Notes: generated from the letters alone by a model not told the origin. DNA of 64,000 nt from Hydractinia symbiolongicarpus (GCF_029227915.1 NC_079875.1:23801001-23865000), one strand, 5' to 3'. Shown: positions 33,221 to 46,253, numbered from the stretch's first letter. Translations and numbers: made by a program.

Positions 33221-35699
33221 CATCCCAACTGCGAACCGTCCTGTCTAAAGACGGTTCAGTCCTGTGTCCAAAGTTGGGTCGGTGTCCGTAGTTGAGTCAG
33301 AACAGTAACACCAAAGCAAAATAAAGATAATGCAGAGAAAGGCTATAGTATATGACAACTACCAGTCCTCCCTTATAATTTTTTTGAATACTCGCTTTCT
33401 GTTGTCATCCAATGGAACAAATGCGTTGGCAATTTTGATCAGGTCTAGTTTGTTAGTCCATTGGAAGCATTGTTGATCTCATACAGAGCATATGTATATA
33501 TTGATGAAAACACATGACAACCAAAAAAAAACACCAATTCTTGGCAAAAAAGTGAGGGGGGGGGGGGGGCTTCAGCCCCCAGATCCCCCGGCTCTGCCAG
33601 GCAAATTCTCACAATCTGTATGCGGATATCTCACAATCTGTATGCCATATCTCATAATCTGTATGCCCTAATCTGTTTGCTACAACTTGTTCTTTATGGT
33701 GATTACTTTTTATTTTTTTTCGGAAATAGTTTTAAACAGTCATATATTGCAATATTTCACTTTAAGAACATTCACTCTGTAGCTATAGCTAAACCAAACT
33801 CCGTATAGCAACACGTCTTTGAGTATGTGACCAGGATGCTCCTTTAAAATTTCAACAAGTGTAAAAATAATTATCATATCCTAATTAGGCAATCAATACA
33901 TTAGGAGAAGATAGCTTAATTAGGTTAGATAGCCTAATTTGCTGTTCTTCTTGACTGTTGTTGAATCGTTTTGTCAATTCCCTGGAATGAGTTGAATCGT
34001 TGACTCGCGTATGGTTCGTTGACGTAATTGGTCAACGAACTTAGTTGGTCTTAATTGGATAATGATCCTTCACGTACCTTTAAAAAGTTAAATAAACTGC
34101 ATATAAGATAACTAAAACTTACCATCCTGAATACCAAAAGGCAAGACAAATCTGGGCAGCACTGAGACAACACACCAACAGCAAACGCCGCACAGGTCTT
34201 GTTTAGTCACAAAAATTATTAACCGTTGTTTATATGATCTTAACTACCCAAACCTAAATGATTAACATTATTTGTCATACTCCAGGAAAGCGAGACGAGC
34301 TAGCTTTCGGCACGGGATAAATAGTAGAGAAATATCTTCTTTGCTTTCTGTTGAAATCGAGACCACTATTCCAGCTCATCACAACAGAAGGAGAAGAGTT
34401 AGAACTTCATCACCACGATACCATCAGTTAACTAATTTCAAAACAGTTAACTAACGTGTGAAGTAAATATGGGTATGATTTTACGTGTTTTATATGCAAT
34501 TCTTCAGGTCACGAGGCTAACTGGCCACAGGATCAGACATCCCATCCCCCAAAAGATTTTGAAACTGAAATTTTAGACAGTCTGGGGTAGGAAAGGACCG
34601 TGGCATGATTCAGGATGATCACATTTTTTAATCAGTGAGATAAAAAAACCCATTGTATAGTACAGTCCACAGCAGAGTCCAGTTCATTCAGTCAGGGAAA
34701 ACTAATGCAGGATCCTTTAGTAGGGAGAACTGTTATTTGGTCTTAGCCAGTTATCAAAAATATGTTGTGCTCGCGTCCCTCGACCAACTCACTTTTGGTA
34801 ATAAAAACTCGAGTTGGTAAGTTAAAAAAGACTAGGAAAAAATTTTGTGAGATATTTTTCAAAAAGAAATTTTTTTTCGCCAGAACTAATTAATGCAAAA
34901 TTGACAAAAACTCGCAAAAATTAATTTCTTTAGGGCACTCCTGTGGCTACTGACAGTTTCAGGGTGGCGAAAAATGGTCTATAAACGATGTCAAGTGGCG
35001 CTATGCTGTCTTGGCCCTGGGAACGAATTTGCTTGCTCCGATCTGTAAATCCTTAGAAAAAATGTGCCCGACTGACTCATTTTTGCGGGTCTTTAGGACG
35101 CGAATACAACATATTTTTTATGGTGGCCTTAACAGAATAGTTAGCTGATACAGGATATGGCTGAAGAAAGTTGTAACGTAAAATTTCATTATTTAAAAAA
35201 ATTTCATTATTGTCTTCACTTTCCCTCCATAGAATGAAAATATGAAGTAATCACTCAAAAAATACCCTAATAAACCCCTCTGACATGCTTCGCACCCCAC
35301 CACACAATCATCACTGAAGATTTCCAACAACAACTCAAATCACTGCGTATGTCATATAACCATGCCATTAAACCGTGTTTTATGGCACGGTTTTTTATTT
35401 TGGTTTTGGTTACAGTTTTTTTCGACTGTTGTCGATTATATTCCATTTGTGTTAATTTAAATTTCAAAGGGCCTATGTTCCAATGCATGCCATACAAAGT
35501 TGTGTGATCAAGCCTTGCCTCATTTGGATATGTATCCCACTCTCCAGAGGCTTTCTTTTGGCGCTGTAGTTCTGGTCCAGGGTTGTGGGTTCAAGCTAGC
35601 TAGGCAGAGGTGGAAAATAATGAATAATGAAATGCAGACGACGGTAAACTGAGGTACAAGTTCCTTTGGTCTAATTATACTGTAAGCTATGGTATAATT
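33221..35699. other. Gene-poor stretch with simple sequence
   Basis: Contains a poly(G) run at about 33555-33570, degenerate copies of TCTCACAATCTGTATGC at 33608-33665, and a perfect hairpin at 34014-34040 (GTTCGTTGAC / GTCAACGAAC around a 7-nt loop). ATGG followed by GTATGA at 34470-34479 could be a far-upstream KRTCAP2 start exon. A GGGTTCAAGC box near 35585 is weakly reminiscent of a tRNA-derived SINE. No gene is supported. Confidence 0.4.
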
Positions 35700-36960
35700 A
35701 GCCACTTATGCATCCTTTAGGCTTCCTATCTTTTCCTCCTAGATTCTTGCCTATATTCACATCTCTAATCTTGTTCTCACATTACTTTAGCTACATCATC
35801 TATTGCCATCCTTTCTATATATCTTTCAGTTCTTCTCTCAAACTTTCCACCTACATGTCTCAGCTTCTTCATCTTCATCAACAGCTCTACCTCATTTACC
35901 CTCATTTACACCTCTTTTATTTTAAGAAGACAATCTTCTAACCAGAGCTTGTCAAAACAATCAGTTCACAAATATCATGTACATGTCTTATTTGGTTCTC
36001 CTATTTTTTTGCAATACAGTCATCCAGTTGTCTTTGGTGGACCAACCTTTTCTTTTCCCATACTGCCTCTCCTCAATTGTCATCATATCTGTTATTTTCT
36101 CTTTCATTGTTTAGTTCAAATAGCTTGCTTATTATTACACTAGTGATGAAATTGCCTCTTCTCTTTTTAACTCTTGCCTTGAACCTTTGTTTTTATACAG
36201 GGACTTTATATGCATTACTTCCCAATTCGTTTGTCGTTTATTCTGCTCAGTTGAACATCATTGTTATTGCTTGTTCTTCCCCAACTGTCTACATCTGGGG
36301 CCTTCATCCCCTTCACTTTTTTTTTATTCCTATCATTATGTCTTCTCTTGTAAGTTCCATTGGTTCTTGTTTTCCTGCTTTTTCCATTTTCTGGTTTACT
36401 TCCTGTATTATTCTGTGTTCTTCTTCTTTACCTCCAATTGTTGTGGCTGGATATTTGAAGACAATATTTTGTAGAACATTTTATATTCTTCTAGAATTTT
36501 ATCTTTCTGCTCCATTAGATTTCTTTTGTCTCTTATGGCACTTGGTAGTTCTTTCCTTGGTACAATCCTCTTTTTAAATTCCCCAAATGTATCTTTTTTT
36601 CATTCATTCACCATCTTTCCTCAATAACTCTCACTATGTCTTTCCTTCTCTTCCTGCATTATATATTTCGTGACCAGTTTTTCCCTCGTAATCAGCTCTC
36701 CCATTCTTGTAATATCCTTCTCCTTCCTCTTCTCTAATTTTAACCTCTTTTTATTTTCCTTAGTATCCTTGTGACTTTTGTTTGCTGTTTCTTACTTTTT
36801 ACCCTCTCACATGCTTTCTTTATTTCCATTATTTTGTTGTTCTATTTCTCGTATTTTCTCTAGAGACCCATTTTTCTTCCATACATGTGATACCTTTCTA
36901 GACTCCAGTTCTTTGAAAAACTTTTCATAACCCCTCTATTCATAATTTTCAATCTTTTAT
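35700..36960 (-). mobile_element. Minus-strand LINE reverse transcriptase relic (pyrimidine-rich on +)
   Basis: The plus strand is strikingly T/C-rich for about 1.25 kb, i.e. purine-rich on the minus strand. Read on the minus strand around 36440-36260 it gives EVNQKMEKAGKQEP, MELTREDIMIGIKK and, after a one-base shift, KVKGMKAPDVDSW. This matches the segment just before the reverse transcriptase palm in LINE proteins (the K-x-x-K-A-P-x-x-D pattern). The rest is too decayed to place. Plus-strand open frames here (up to 166 codons) are shadows of this composition. Confidence 0.6.
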
Positions 36961-38696
36961 TATTGTTAATATTTCACTATACAAGAAAAATTGGAAGGGC
37001 CAGTAAAGAAATTCTGTATCTTCAAGTGATAAGGAATAAGTGAGTGCCCAAATGTAAACAAAAACTTGTCAAGATAGGTGATAATTCTCTCGCAATAAGC
37101 TCTTCTTTTTAGCACTTTTTTTTGGCATTTACTGTGTGCTTGCCAACTTGTCTAAGATATAGATAAAGGGCTGTTTCAAACATCAACTTGTATCTTTTTT
37201 ATTGTTTAAAAAGAACAACATTATGAAATGTTAAGTGAATTAGCAAAGACGATATGTGGACGAGAGCACATGTGATATCCTACAGTTTGTTTAGTTTTAT
37301 AATATATAATATAGGATTATAACAATAGGTTAAAATGTCATGCCAACCATGCCGTGCACAAATTTTGTCATTGGTGTGGTATCCCAGCATTGTTTGATTT
37401 AATAAATACTAGTAAAATTGGTAATATTGTGTAAAAAATATGGAATAGGGTCAACCAAATGTGCTAAAATTTATGTAACTTATAGCAACCAATAGATGGA
37501 ACATAAATTGAGTGCTACAGTCCGAACCGACCTTAAAGTATCTGCAAAACAAAAATGCAGACTAGTAATTAACAGACCAGAATTTTTTTATTTTTAAAAC
37601 TTGTTGTTTTAAATGCTATGACCACCAAACTTGGCCAGATGGTAGATAATTATTGTAAATCATTTAAAATATTAAAATGGAAAATTTGCCATGAAATATC
37701 TGGCATTGTGGTTTTTTACATACCTGTGGTTAGAAATTTAACTGAAAAAATAATAGGTATCAAAATAATTTTATATATGATATATATGCATGCTATATCT
37801 ATATGCTTTTTCTTAAATAAAGGGGTCCACCCACATTGAACAAACTTGCGCTATCCAGTCCTACATGAAACTGGCATATTATTATAAGAGATACCAGATA
37901 TTATAAGAGATACCAGACTTCTTACTTTATATTGCAATAGACTGCAAGCCTAATGTTACTTTATTTTGGGAAACTGGTTTCCTAGCAATCAAGAATTTAT
38001 ATCAAATTTTCAAATGTTATATATAGAATTAGTATTTTACAACTATGTTGGTATACATACTACTAAAGTGGAGAACAGAGATGAGACAAATGAAATTAAT
38101 TAGCATAATTGTTTTCTTGCTGTTGTCAGCAAATTTTAAAGTCAGGAAAGCTTTTGGGAAGCTTGAGTGTTTTTGTTTTGATTTTCTGTTATTGATATAA
38201 ATTGTTTATAATGTATCTACAGTCAGTTACATGCAAAATCCGATACATGGAATTAAAATCGGAAAAATCGGATTAACAGGTGGCAAGGCTAAATATATAA
38301 TTTAACAACATAAACACTTTGTGAGTTCTCATAGTCATAGAGTTTATTTCCATTTTCATTTTAGGTCATCCATATCTAATAAGTTGTGGCATCATTGATA
38401 GAAGGAGTCAGAATTTTTTTGTAAAAGATTCCAATCATTAAAATATTAATAGTCACTAAATTTTAAAACAATTAAGAAAGTTGTTTAGAAGATATTAAAA
38501 TTTGAATTTGATGTGGGGACTTTATACTGCCCCCCTCCCCCATACCAAATGCAGTTTAAATTTGCCGGGAGGAATAATGTTTGAGGTAAATAAAAATATT
38601 ATGGCCACCCTGTGGCATTCTATTTAGGTTTGTCTGTTCATATCGTATTTGAAACAATAAACCTTGAATAATATAATATGTTCGTTTTTGTTTTAG
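36961..38696. other. Stretch upstream of the KRTCAP2 second exon
   Basis: Probably KRTCAP2 intron 1 or its promoter region. It contains a 19-bp tandem pair (ATTATAAGAGATACCAGA, near 37878-37918) and no gene that I can support. Confidence 0.35.
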
Positions 38697-40609
38697 CACT
38701 ACCAACATCTGTATCGTGTGCTGTGTCAGCCATATTGTGTCTTATCACATTTGCTGGAATGCAACTGTTCAAATCTCAACTGGGATCATCTAAATTTATG
38801 ACAATATTAGGCGGTTTTGTTGGTTCACAAGTCTTCCTGTTCTCACTGACTGTATCTTTTCAAGTTTACTTCTGTTCGAGTTTTAGTTGTCTCTTAAGAA
38901 AGTAAATCATATTTTTATAAATTCGTATGTGTCCCAAAATGTTATCCATCTGGCTCTTACTAAGTTTTGTCCGAGAGTGATTCCCCCAAATTTTTTTAAA
39001 AAAATCAATCACTTGGTTAATTTTTTATAATAAGCACTTAAAAGCTATGACAAGTTTAAAATGGAATAATAGAATTGTAGCTAAAAAAAATACGGCTTTG
39101 TTTTCACTGTTACTGATTTTCTCTTCACTGTTACTGACATTCCTTTAAGGCTCCTAGACAAGCGGCTGAAAAAAAAAAACGCTGGAAAATTTATTTAAGT
39201 AGCCGAAAACTTGAAACTTGAAATTTCACTGACGGATGATACACAATCCAGTTTGTCGGATTCAAGATTTTTAATATCAAACTCTCCATAATGAAATTCG
39301 AATTTTACAAGTTGAATTTGTCTAAGAAAACACACCACTTTATTTACGTGGTGAGCATTATTTTGATTCTATTGAGGAGAGGAATGATGGGAATGAAGGA
39401 AAAGTACACTCGAATGATGTAAGCTTATGTCTCAAATACTGCAAAAATTATCTTTTCCTTAACTTTTCCCTTTACAGGCGTTGAACAACTTTGAAACGCT
39501 TAATTTTGGAAAGAATTTTCAAGCTAAACTCTTTCCAGAAGGTATTTGTTTGTTATTGCACTTACAATGTCATAAGAGTACAATTATACTCTTATAACAA
39601 GAAAAACTACACCTATTTTTGCGCTAAAATCTAAGAATGTGCGAACACTTTTCAAATATTACACACTTAAGTAGGAATGAAGAGACACTTCCCAAAAAAC
39701 GTGTTTTCTAAAAGCGAAGATTTAAGAATTATTTGTCGTCTTTGGATTTATCATGGCTGAGTGAACATGTCTCTAAATCTTTTAGTCAATTTAGCCTCAG
39801 CAAGTACTGTTTTAGTAGTGTTATTGTTATGCTTAAAGTCTTCCAAATTTTCGACTATTTTAATTGTGCCTCGGTTTTAAGCAGAGGTTAAGTATGATGT
39901 AAGTGAACAAGGCGTTGTAGCAGGTTGTGTTTCATTGAGATTAATTTTAAAAATTTCAGGATTTAGCTATGCTTTAAGAGAAATTTATTTGGAAAGTGTT
40001 TATTATTCATATCGTATTATCGCTTCATATGCATGCCAAACTGCGTTTACAGTGCAATATCCGAATTGATGTTACATACCTTAAAATTCATGCGGAATTG
40101 ATCGCCAAATTCACGTTCGTTTCTCTTTGCGTTAAATACTTTCCATCACAATATATTTAAAGCCGCATCCCGTGTTAATTTACGTTAATTTCTTGCACTA
40201 TTTTCTGCGTGATTAAAGTAAAATATTTTTAGCCGCAAGCATTCGAAAAACGAGCACGACCTGATTTGTTTTCCTGTTTCGTTTTTTAGTGCTCATCTGT
40301 TTACTACTGGCTATGACAGCATCTGGTATGGTACATCGAGTCTGTGTCACAACATGGTATGTCAGTTTTAAATAAGGGAGTTGTGTATTTTGTGTGTGTA
40401 CTTTTAAAGCCGCGAAAAATACCCAGTGATAAAACCAGAACAGTAATAATTCGGGGATTGTTTTGAAACAGGTTGCTTTGTGTGTGTTTTCTAGTTTTAT
40501 CTTCTCCTGTATCGCATTGTACTACATAAACAAATTAGCAGCCAGCAAACACTCAGTTCCAACGCCAACCGCTTCGACCCGTTCAGGGAAAGGCAAAAAG
40601 AACAACTAA
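38697..40609 (+). CDS. KRTCAP2: KRTCAP2, oligosaccharyltransferase subunit
   Basis: Small ER membrane protein of the STT3A-type oligosaccharyltransferase complex. Exons 38697-38851, 39478-39541, 40290-40356 and 40495-40609 join in phase. Conserved segments are LITFAGMQLFKSQL, TILGGFVGSQVFLFSLTALN, FGKNFQAKLFPEVL, TASGMVHRVCVTTCFIFS and ALYYINKLA, with a basic tail GKGKKNN like the family's KKxx-type ending. Three or four membrane helices are visible. The first listed exon begins with the last two bases of a codon, so the start must be on an upstream exon ending ATGG, giving M-A-LPTSV; from that Met to FAGMQ is 24 residues, exactly as in human. An unspliced ATG at 38678 (MFVFVLALPTSV) is the alternative. 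A poly(A) signal follows at 40636. Confidence 0.93.
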
Positions 40610-40635
40610 ACTTTGTATCGAAATTTTTAGGATTG

Positions 40636-40641
40636 AATAAA
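40636..40641 (+). promoter_or_regulatory. Likely KRTCAP2 poly(A) signal
   Basis: AATAAA 27 bases after the KRTCAP2 stop codon, implying a very short 3' UTR. Confidence 0.65.
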
Positions 40642-40690
40642 ATTCTTATAAATAGATGGTGCGTTTTATGTTATTGTTAGCCGATTATTG

Positions 40691-40754
40691 TCCCCAGGCC
40701 TTATTGCCTCGATGTCATCAGCCTTAATGTCAAAAAGGCAATAACCCCTGGGGA
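40691..40754. repeat. 19-bp inverted repeat just past KRTCAP2
   Basis: TCCCCAGGCCTTATTGCCT (40691-40709) pairs with 40736-40754 with two mismatches, loop 26 nt. The right arm runs into CCCTGGGGACTAGGTTG, a variant of the scattered motif. It begins about 50 bases after the poly(A) signal. Confidence 0.8.
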
Positions 40755-40761
40755 CTAGGTT

Positions 40762-42324
40762 GTGGGCATTCCTAAAAATATTTTATTAAGTTTTATGAAC
40801 AAATAGTTAATTATTCAAGCGCGATTTAATTCAGTTACACTTTTTAAAACTGAATGGTTATATAGAAGTGCAGTGTGACGAAATTTCGTGAAAAAGAACG
40901 TCGTTGTGAGCACTAGTCAAAAAAAGTGTGTACCATTTTTTTTTCCTAATAAAGAACATTGCAACATCCAATAAAATGCACGCTCACGTCAAACCAGATT
41001 TTTTTATGTTGCAGGCGGAGATTTCTCATAAAACTCCCTCGTCAGTGAAATATAGCTAAATTTTTGGTTCAGTGACTTTTTTGTACCAACTTCAATTTTT
41101 TGCCCCGTAAACTCTTTCTTAATCTTGGCTTCTCATTTTGATAAGAGGACACACAGGTTAGATATTTTCAGCTGTAATTGGCATAAAAAAATTGTTAAAT
41201 TCGACAAGTGTTTTCAAAAATTAGTCGGCAAAAATTGACTAAATTTTGTGCTGGTGTCTAAGCTTTCAAAGTAGTTAACAGGACGTCTTAAAATAAAAAA
41301 AAGTGTGCCTCGTCATGATCGGACATTGATAAGTAAAAAACAACACTTGTAAATATTTCTGTGTTAGTTTTTCATTTTTGTAGATAGAAGAACTCTCTAT
41401 CAAGCAATATTACACGTGTGAACTTTTTTGTAGCACGTGTGAACACAGCTAATAGAAAAAATTATTCATTATACACAAAATAAACCCAAAAACGGTTGTA
41501 TGTACAAATATTTTTGTGAAAAATACAATTGCCTCACACACCGTAAAAATATTAACCAAATTACTTATAACACAAAATGAGGTACATTCGCCCATTTTCT
41601 TTACATGCATCAAGAGTGATTCCTAATCGAAAAATAAAGTTTTTAATATCTCGCCCCTAATCCTCTGAACATGAAAAGGTCCCGGAGACGAGATTGTAGT
41701 CAAATAAATTAGATGTCTTTTTAAGGTGTCGTGTTTAGCCTTCACCACTGTAAGTGCAATCTACCGTATCTTCCTAACTTTTTCGAAATAAAGTATGTTA
41801 GAAGGAAGGCAAAACACAACCTTTTTTTAAAATGTTTACAAAATATTAAATACATGAATTTTGCCCTGCAAAACAATTCGTGTTCTTAGTTTTATAACAA
41901 ATTACAAAGAGAAGTATTGTCTAAAGCAGAAATTAAGCAGATTTGCGTGCATGCACTCCATCGAAGACGCTATTTTGAACGATTTCTTTAATTCATTGGA
42001 AACGGATATTGACGTCTTTTGACATTTATAAAGAAAAAAGAGTCTCCTTCGTTGCTATAGTGTCTGATCCAGACAGTAGCATATTTTTAAGAAGTATAAA
42101 GCAAATTTCTATTTAGTTATTTGTTGTCTCTGATCGGAGTCCAATCACAAAACAATAACGGGCTTGGAAATGCAGTCAAGTTCCCACAGATATGTCGTAC
42201 ATAATTATATTAGGCTATATTAAATATAGTTGAGAAGGAGAAGGACCCTACTTCGCATCCAGACTTCCAAGTATTTTAATTTTAATTTTTTCCAAGGGAT
42301 GAAGTTGCCCTTTTACCACAAATA
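40762..42324. other. Intergenic between KRTCAP2 (+) and RGM (-)
   Basis: Convergent 3' ends. A variant motif GTCCCGGAGACGAGATTG is at 41680-41696. A 23-codon frame at 41951-42022 is too short to call. Nothing else is recognised. Confidence 0.35.
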
Positions 42325-44633
42325 TCACCTTTGCAAGATGATTAAAATAGACAAAATCACTAGAAAAATGTGGGAATGTTTTAACGTCCTTGCTCCGGAT
42401 GTTTGTCTTTCAACGTTCAATACAACACTATTTTCTCGACGCAGTCGCAACTTCGGGTCCAGACTTATCGCATCCATCATGGAACCGTTAGCTGCAGAGA
42501 CAAATCGCTTATCACCAGTTGTTAAAACATCGAAGACACACGAGTCAAAATAAAAATCAGTCAAGTTTGCTTCAATGCATATTTTCTTGGCTTCTTCATT
42601 CTTCACCGACACGTGATTTAGATTGTTTTCGAAATATGCTGACGTGTCCACAACCTCCTGTAGAGGACAGCCTGAATAACACAAGCCTTTGCTTTTGTTC
42701 GCAAATTCATATGGTGTTTTTATACTAACACTCAAATAGTTACCTATTTTGCGTATTATTAAAGTCGTGTTGGCATGGCAACTTTCTATTCGTGTTAGGT
42801 CTGTGTCATGCTTAAAGATTTTTGTCCTGCAACTTTCCGGTCCGGAAAATGTCGTGCTGTCTTTAAATATAGAGGGAAGATGCTTTGACGTTGCTTCGTA
42901 AATTCTTTGCGTGATGCATGCAGAATCGACCTCTTTGAATATGACAGACACCTGACAATAAAAAGACATATATAAGCACATCATAAAAGCTAGACTGCAT
43001 TTCCTGTTCGCTTAATCCGTAACATGTGATAAGAAAATCCTTAGGGAGAAGTTTCCACGAAAAAAAAACACGAAATGAGTTTAACCTGTTAAAATATTTT
43101 AGTTTTGAAAATTAGACGTAAATGCTGACGCCTATTTTTCTTTAAAGAAAAAAAATTCTCCGCCCACAGCATTTAATTCACATCGCGCGAACTTCTAAAT
43201 CTTTAACAAGTCGAAAAATATTTCGCGCGAACTTCAAAATCTTTAACAAGTTGAAAAATATTTCGCGCGAACTTCAAAATTAAAAAAAAATAATTTTTCA
43301 GCGGATCTTAGTATTATTTTTCCACTTGTGAAACAAATGTTTTCCTCTGAAACAACTTTCGCAGATACGATGTAAGTATGTGCGAAAGTTTCAATAAAAA
43401 TCACGCTATGAATGGAGAGATCATTTTTAAGATATGCGCTAACACCACTTCCTAGAAAGAGATGGTCTAAGAAGTGATGTTATATATTTTTATAATTTTA
43501 GGATTAGCCGCGGACAGTACATCACAAGCCTATCCATTGCATTTTAAATCCTCTCCTATTAAGACAGCGATTACAATCTCTACGTACTTCCATGTCAACA
43601 GAAGATATTGTTATCGCCTCAAGCTATACCACCTTATCACTCCTCTTAAATTTATAAGAAGAGTAATCAAAACCAGTGTCGTATTTCTAACAAAATTTCA
43701 AATTACGAATTTATCAATTGCTCTTCTATTTCAAAATGAATGGGGAAGCACTGTAGATATGCTGAAAAGACAAGAGAATCGAGTTTGCCTCACTTTATTA
43801 TAATGGTAAAATGCAATGGGTAGGCCTGTCTGTGCTTTTTAGTTGCATTTCCAAACCAAGGTGAATGTGCAAAGGAATGCGAATAGCATTGGAAACTAGG
43901 AAGCAAGAGAAAACATATTTCTGATGATTTCTCCCAAATTACGTTCATCTGTTACTCCGATAATAAACAGAACTTTTACCTTAGTCGTTGCAGTAGCACT
44001 TTCACTCACTGTTTTCTGCACTACTTCGTTCGTCACTTGAACAGCTAAGACGTCGTTATCTAAAAGCGACCATGCACCCGCCACGACGCACGTCTGACGG
44101 ACGTCAAAGAACGTACGTAAATGAGGATCGCCGAACATGCCACAGTGTCTCGGTTCGCTTAAGTTTTGGTTAGCTTGAATGTACCTACATTGAGGCTTCG
44201 TATTTTTTCGATTCTCTTTGAAGATGGTAGACTTTGAACTTGCGCTGATTCCACTAATACTTGGGCACCTATGGTACTGCCGTTTTAAATGTACACCAGT
44301 GCTAAGCGTCATTAAACCAATACCGTTGCAGAAGGAATGTGTTTTTTTGATTTTTTTCATGCAGCGTTTTACTTGCAGTAAACGTATGCAGAATGTCTTT
44401 ATGTTCTTCGTCTGTGCTAACTCTTTGTCTGAGAGTCTAAACATGTCGTGGCATTTCGAACAAACGCTTTGATCGGCACCGGACTTTTTGGCTGGTGGTG
44501 GCGGTGGTTTTCCGTTTGATGAAGTTTGATCTTGTTGTATAGGAAAGTCTTTCCAATGTCTTTGAAGACGAGTGAATTTGATCTTGCAAATTAACATTAG
44601 AAGGAGAAGATAACTGATCTTCATATTTCTCAA
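42325..44633 (-). CDS. RGM: Repulsive guidance molecule (RGM)
   Basis: GPI-anchored cell-surface co-receptor for BMP ligands and ligand of neogenin. Exon 1 is 44633-43980 (218 codons, phase 0) and exon 2 is 42951-42325; together 426 aa against about 450 in vertebrate RGMs. It has a signal peptide (KISYLLLLMLICKI), an N-terminal Cys-rich region (CSKCHDMFRL, FCIRLLQVKRC, HSFCNGIGLM) and the partial von Willebrand type D domain CGMFGDPHLRTFFD, with the acid-labile Asp169-Pro170 autocleavage site. AGAWSLLDNDVLAVQVTNE follows; exon 2 continues with VSVIFKEVDSACI and has GLCYSGCPLQEVVDTSAYF and YFDSCVFDVLTTGDKRF. The C-terminus is hydrophobic (HIFLVILSILIIL), as for GPI addition. A Pro run (KPPPPPAKK) follows the signal. 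Vertebrate RGMA carries an RGD; none is seen here. Confidence 0.95.
43184..43281. repeat. 40-bp tandem repeat, about 2.4 copies, in the RGM intron
   Basis: Unit starts CGCGCGAACTTCAAAATC and ends GAAAAATATTT; copies at 43184-43223, 43224-43263 and a partial one to 43281. Between copies only a few bases differ. Confidence 0.9.
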
Positions 44634-46220
44634 GTTTCCATAATTTTTTATGTATACAATATCGTGAAAGTTGAATGTTTGCTATATTTTTTATTATAAC
44701 TAGTTATTATATTTTTTTCTCTAAAAATATGAAGGCAAACATTCCACTTACAAAACAGTCGGAAAAAAAATTCATTGAGCACATCTATTTATCTGAGATA
44801 TGTTAAAGAAAATAAACGAGAAAAAAACGAGAAAAAAACTAATTTCCTGTTTTCCAACACAGAGTTCATCTTTTATTCATAGCCATAATTTCTTACTTAG
44901 GTGAATGCGATTCATCTACGTGAAAGAAAGTGAAAAGGAGCACGAGGTTCATAAATGTAACTCTATTTTGAAACAAAAACCACAAAAGCTCCTCCCTAAG
45001 AAATTAAAATTATATTTTGTGGCCGTGACATTTCAGCAATTTGGTAATTTCCAAACTTAGGCAAATCTTAATGGCTTTTATCGAAAAAAACACTCTGCGT
45101 CCAACTTGGGATATGCTCCTATAGATATAACGGATAAAATATTTAAAACAAACAAGTTTTGACATGTTTATCGAGCAATCTAAAAGCTTTCCCTCAGCGT
45201 GTATGCACAAGGATAATCCAAAATATGGTAAATTTAGATATAAGAATAACATTGATAAGAAGTCGTTATAATTGCTCAGTTGATCGTTAAGTGTTTACAA
45301 ACATACTGCGGTTATTTAATCGATGCCACTAGCCACACTCAACCTGGATTGCACAAAAATATATAGCTACCACTTTTTGGATAAATTTTATTCTTTATTT
45401 TTTTAAGGTTTTTTCTATACTATTTTCTTCGTTTCTTCCTTTTTCCATGTGGATTTACTATAAGATTATGAATTTGATAGTCGCGATGTGAATGTCGGTC
45501 GGCGAGTCATACAAATTTCGTCATCTATCAATCCAATGACAGTTCGTTTTAAAGTAACTTGTCAGTTTCATGTCAAAACGGGCAATCGCGGCTTTTAAAT
45601 TCTAAAGATGCGTCTTCGACACTCTTCATTAAATTCATTATCACGCTGAAACTTAAAAAAAATTCTACCCGAATTTTATGTTTTATTTTCTACTCTATAT
45701 CTATAAGTTTTCTTTGACAATTTTATCAGGCCTATAACTCGTGTTGAAAAAACATCAATAACCCCCTGGGGGAATTGACATCGGCGTGTTGAAAGTTCAA
45801 TGAACGTTTTACTGTTTTTTCCATTATACTTGTTTAATCTTCTTTTAAATTTTTTAAATGCAAAACAGAACTTTTTGTAAAAGAAAATTCGTGCATGTTA
45901 TCATATGGAACTTTAAACCGTGGAATGAATTAAAAAAAACGCACGACCGATTATGCTATAATGTAAAAATAATATATAGAACTGAACTGGACTCTTTACC
46001 ACAGTCACTATCAGTCCGGCCAGCCTAACTTTTGTACTATATGTCTTGTGTACTTTTTTTATAAAAATATTGGGGAAAAAACAGCAAAAAAATAAATGTA
46101 AATAATTTTAGAATAAGGAGACTGAATGTGATTCATAAGTATATTTTTTTATTTATAATGCATATAAAGTATGTAATTGCTCATATTCGAGCGAGTTTTG
46201 TATGTATTTTAGCTTGAGAA

Positions 46221-46253
46221 TCAATGCTTCATGGCCGTGGCATGAAGCATTGA
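46221..46253. repeat. Perfect 13-bp hairpin
   Basis: TCAATGCTTCATG (46221-46233) and CATGAAGCATTGA (46241-46253) flank the 7-nt loop GCCGTGG. Confidence 0.9.

Noticed and set aside
33031-33291. 86-codon plus-strand frame
   Set aside because: Falls in the degenerate 59-bp tandem repeat.
35560-35640. tRNA-like B box (GGGTTCAAGC)
   Set aside because: No matching A box or cloverleaf; at most a faint SINE remnant.
36077-36577. 166-codon plus-strand open frame rich in Ser, Leu and Phe
   Set aside because: Shadow of the pyrimidine-rich tract; the opposite strand carries reverse transcriptase-like sequence.
41951-42022. 23-codon frame MHSIEDAILNDFF...
   Set aside because: Composition looks coding-like but it is too short and has no splice partner or family.
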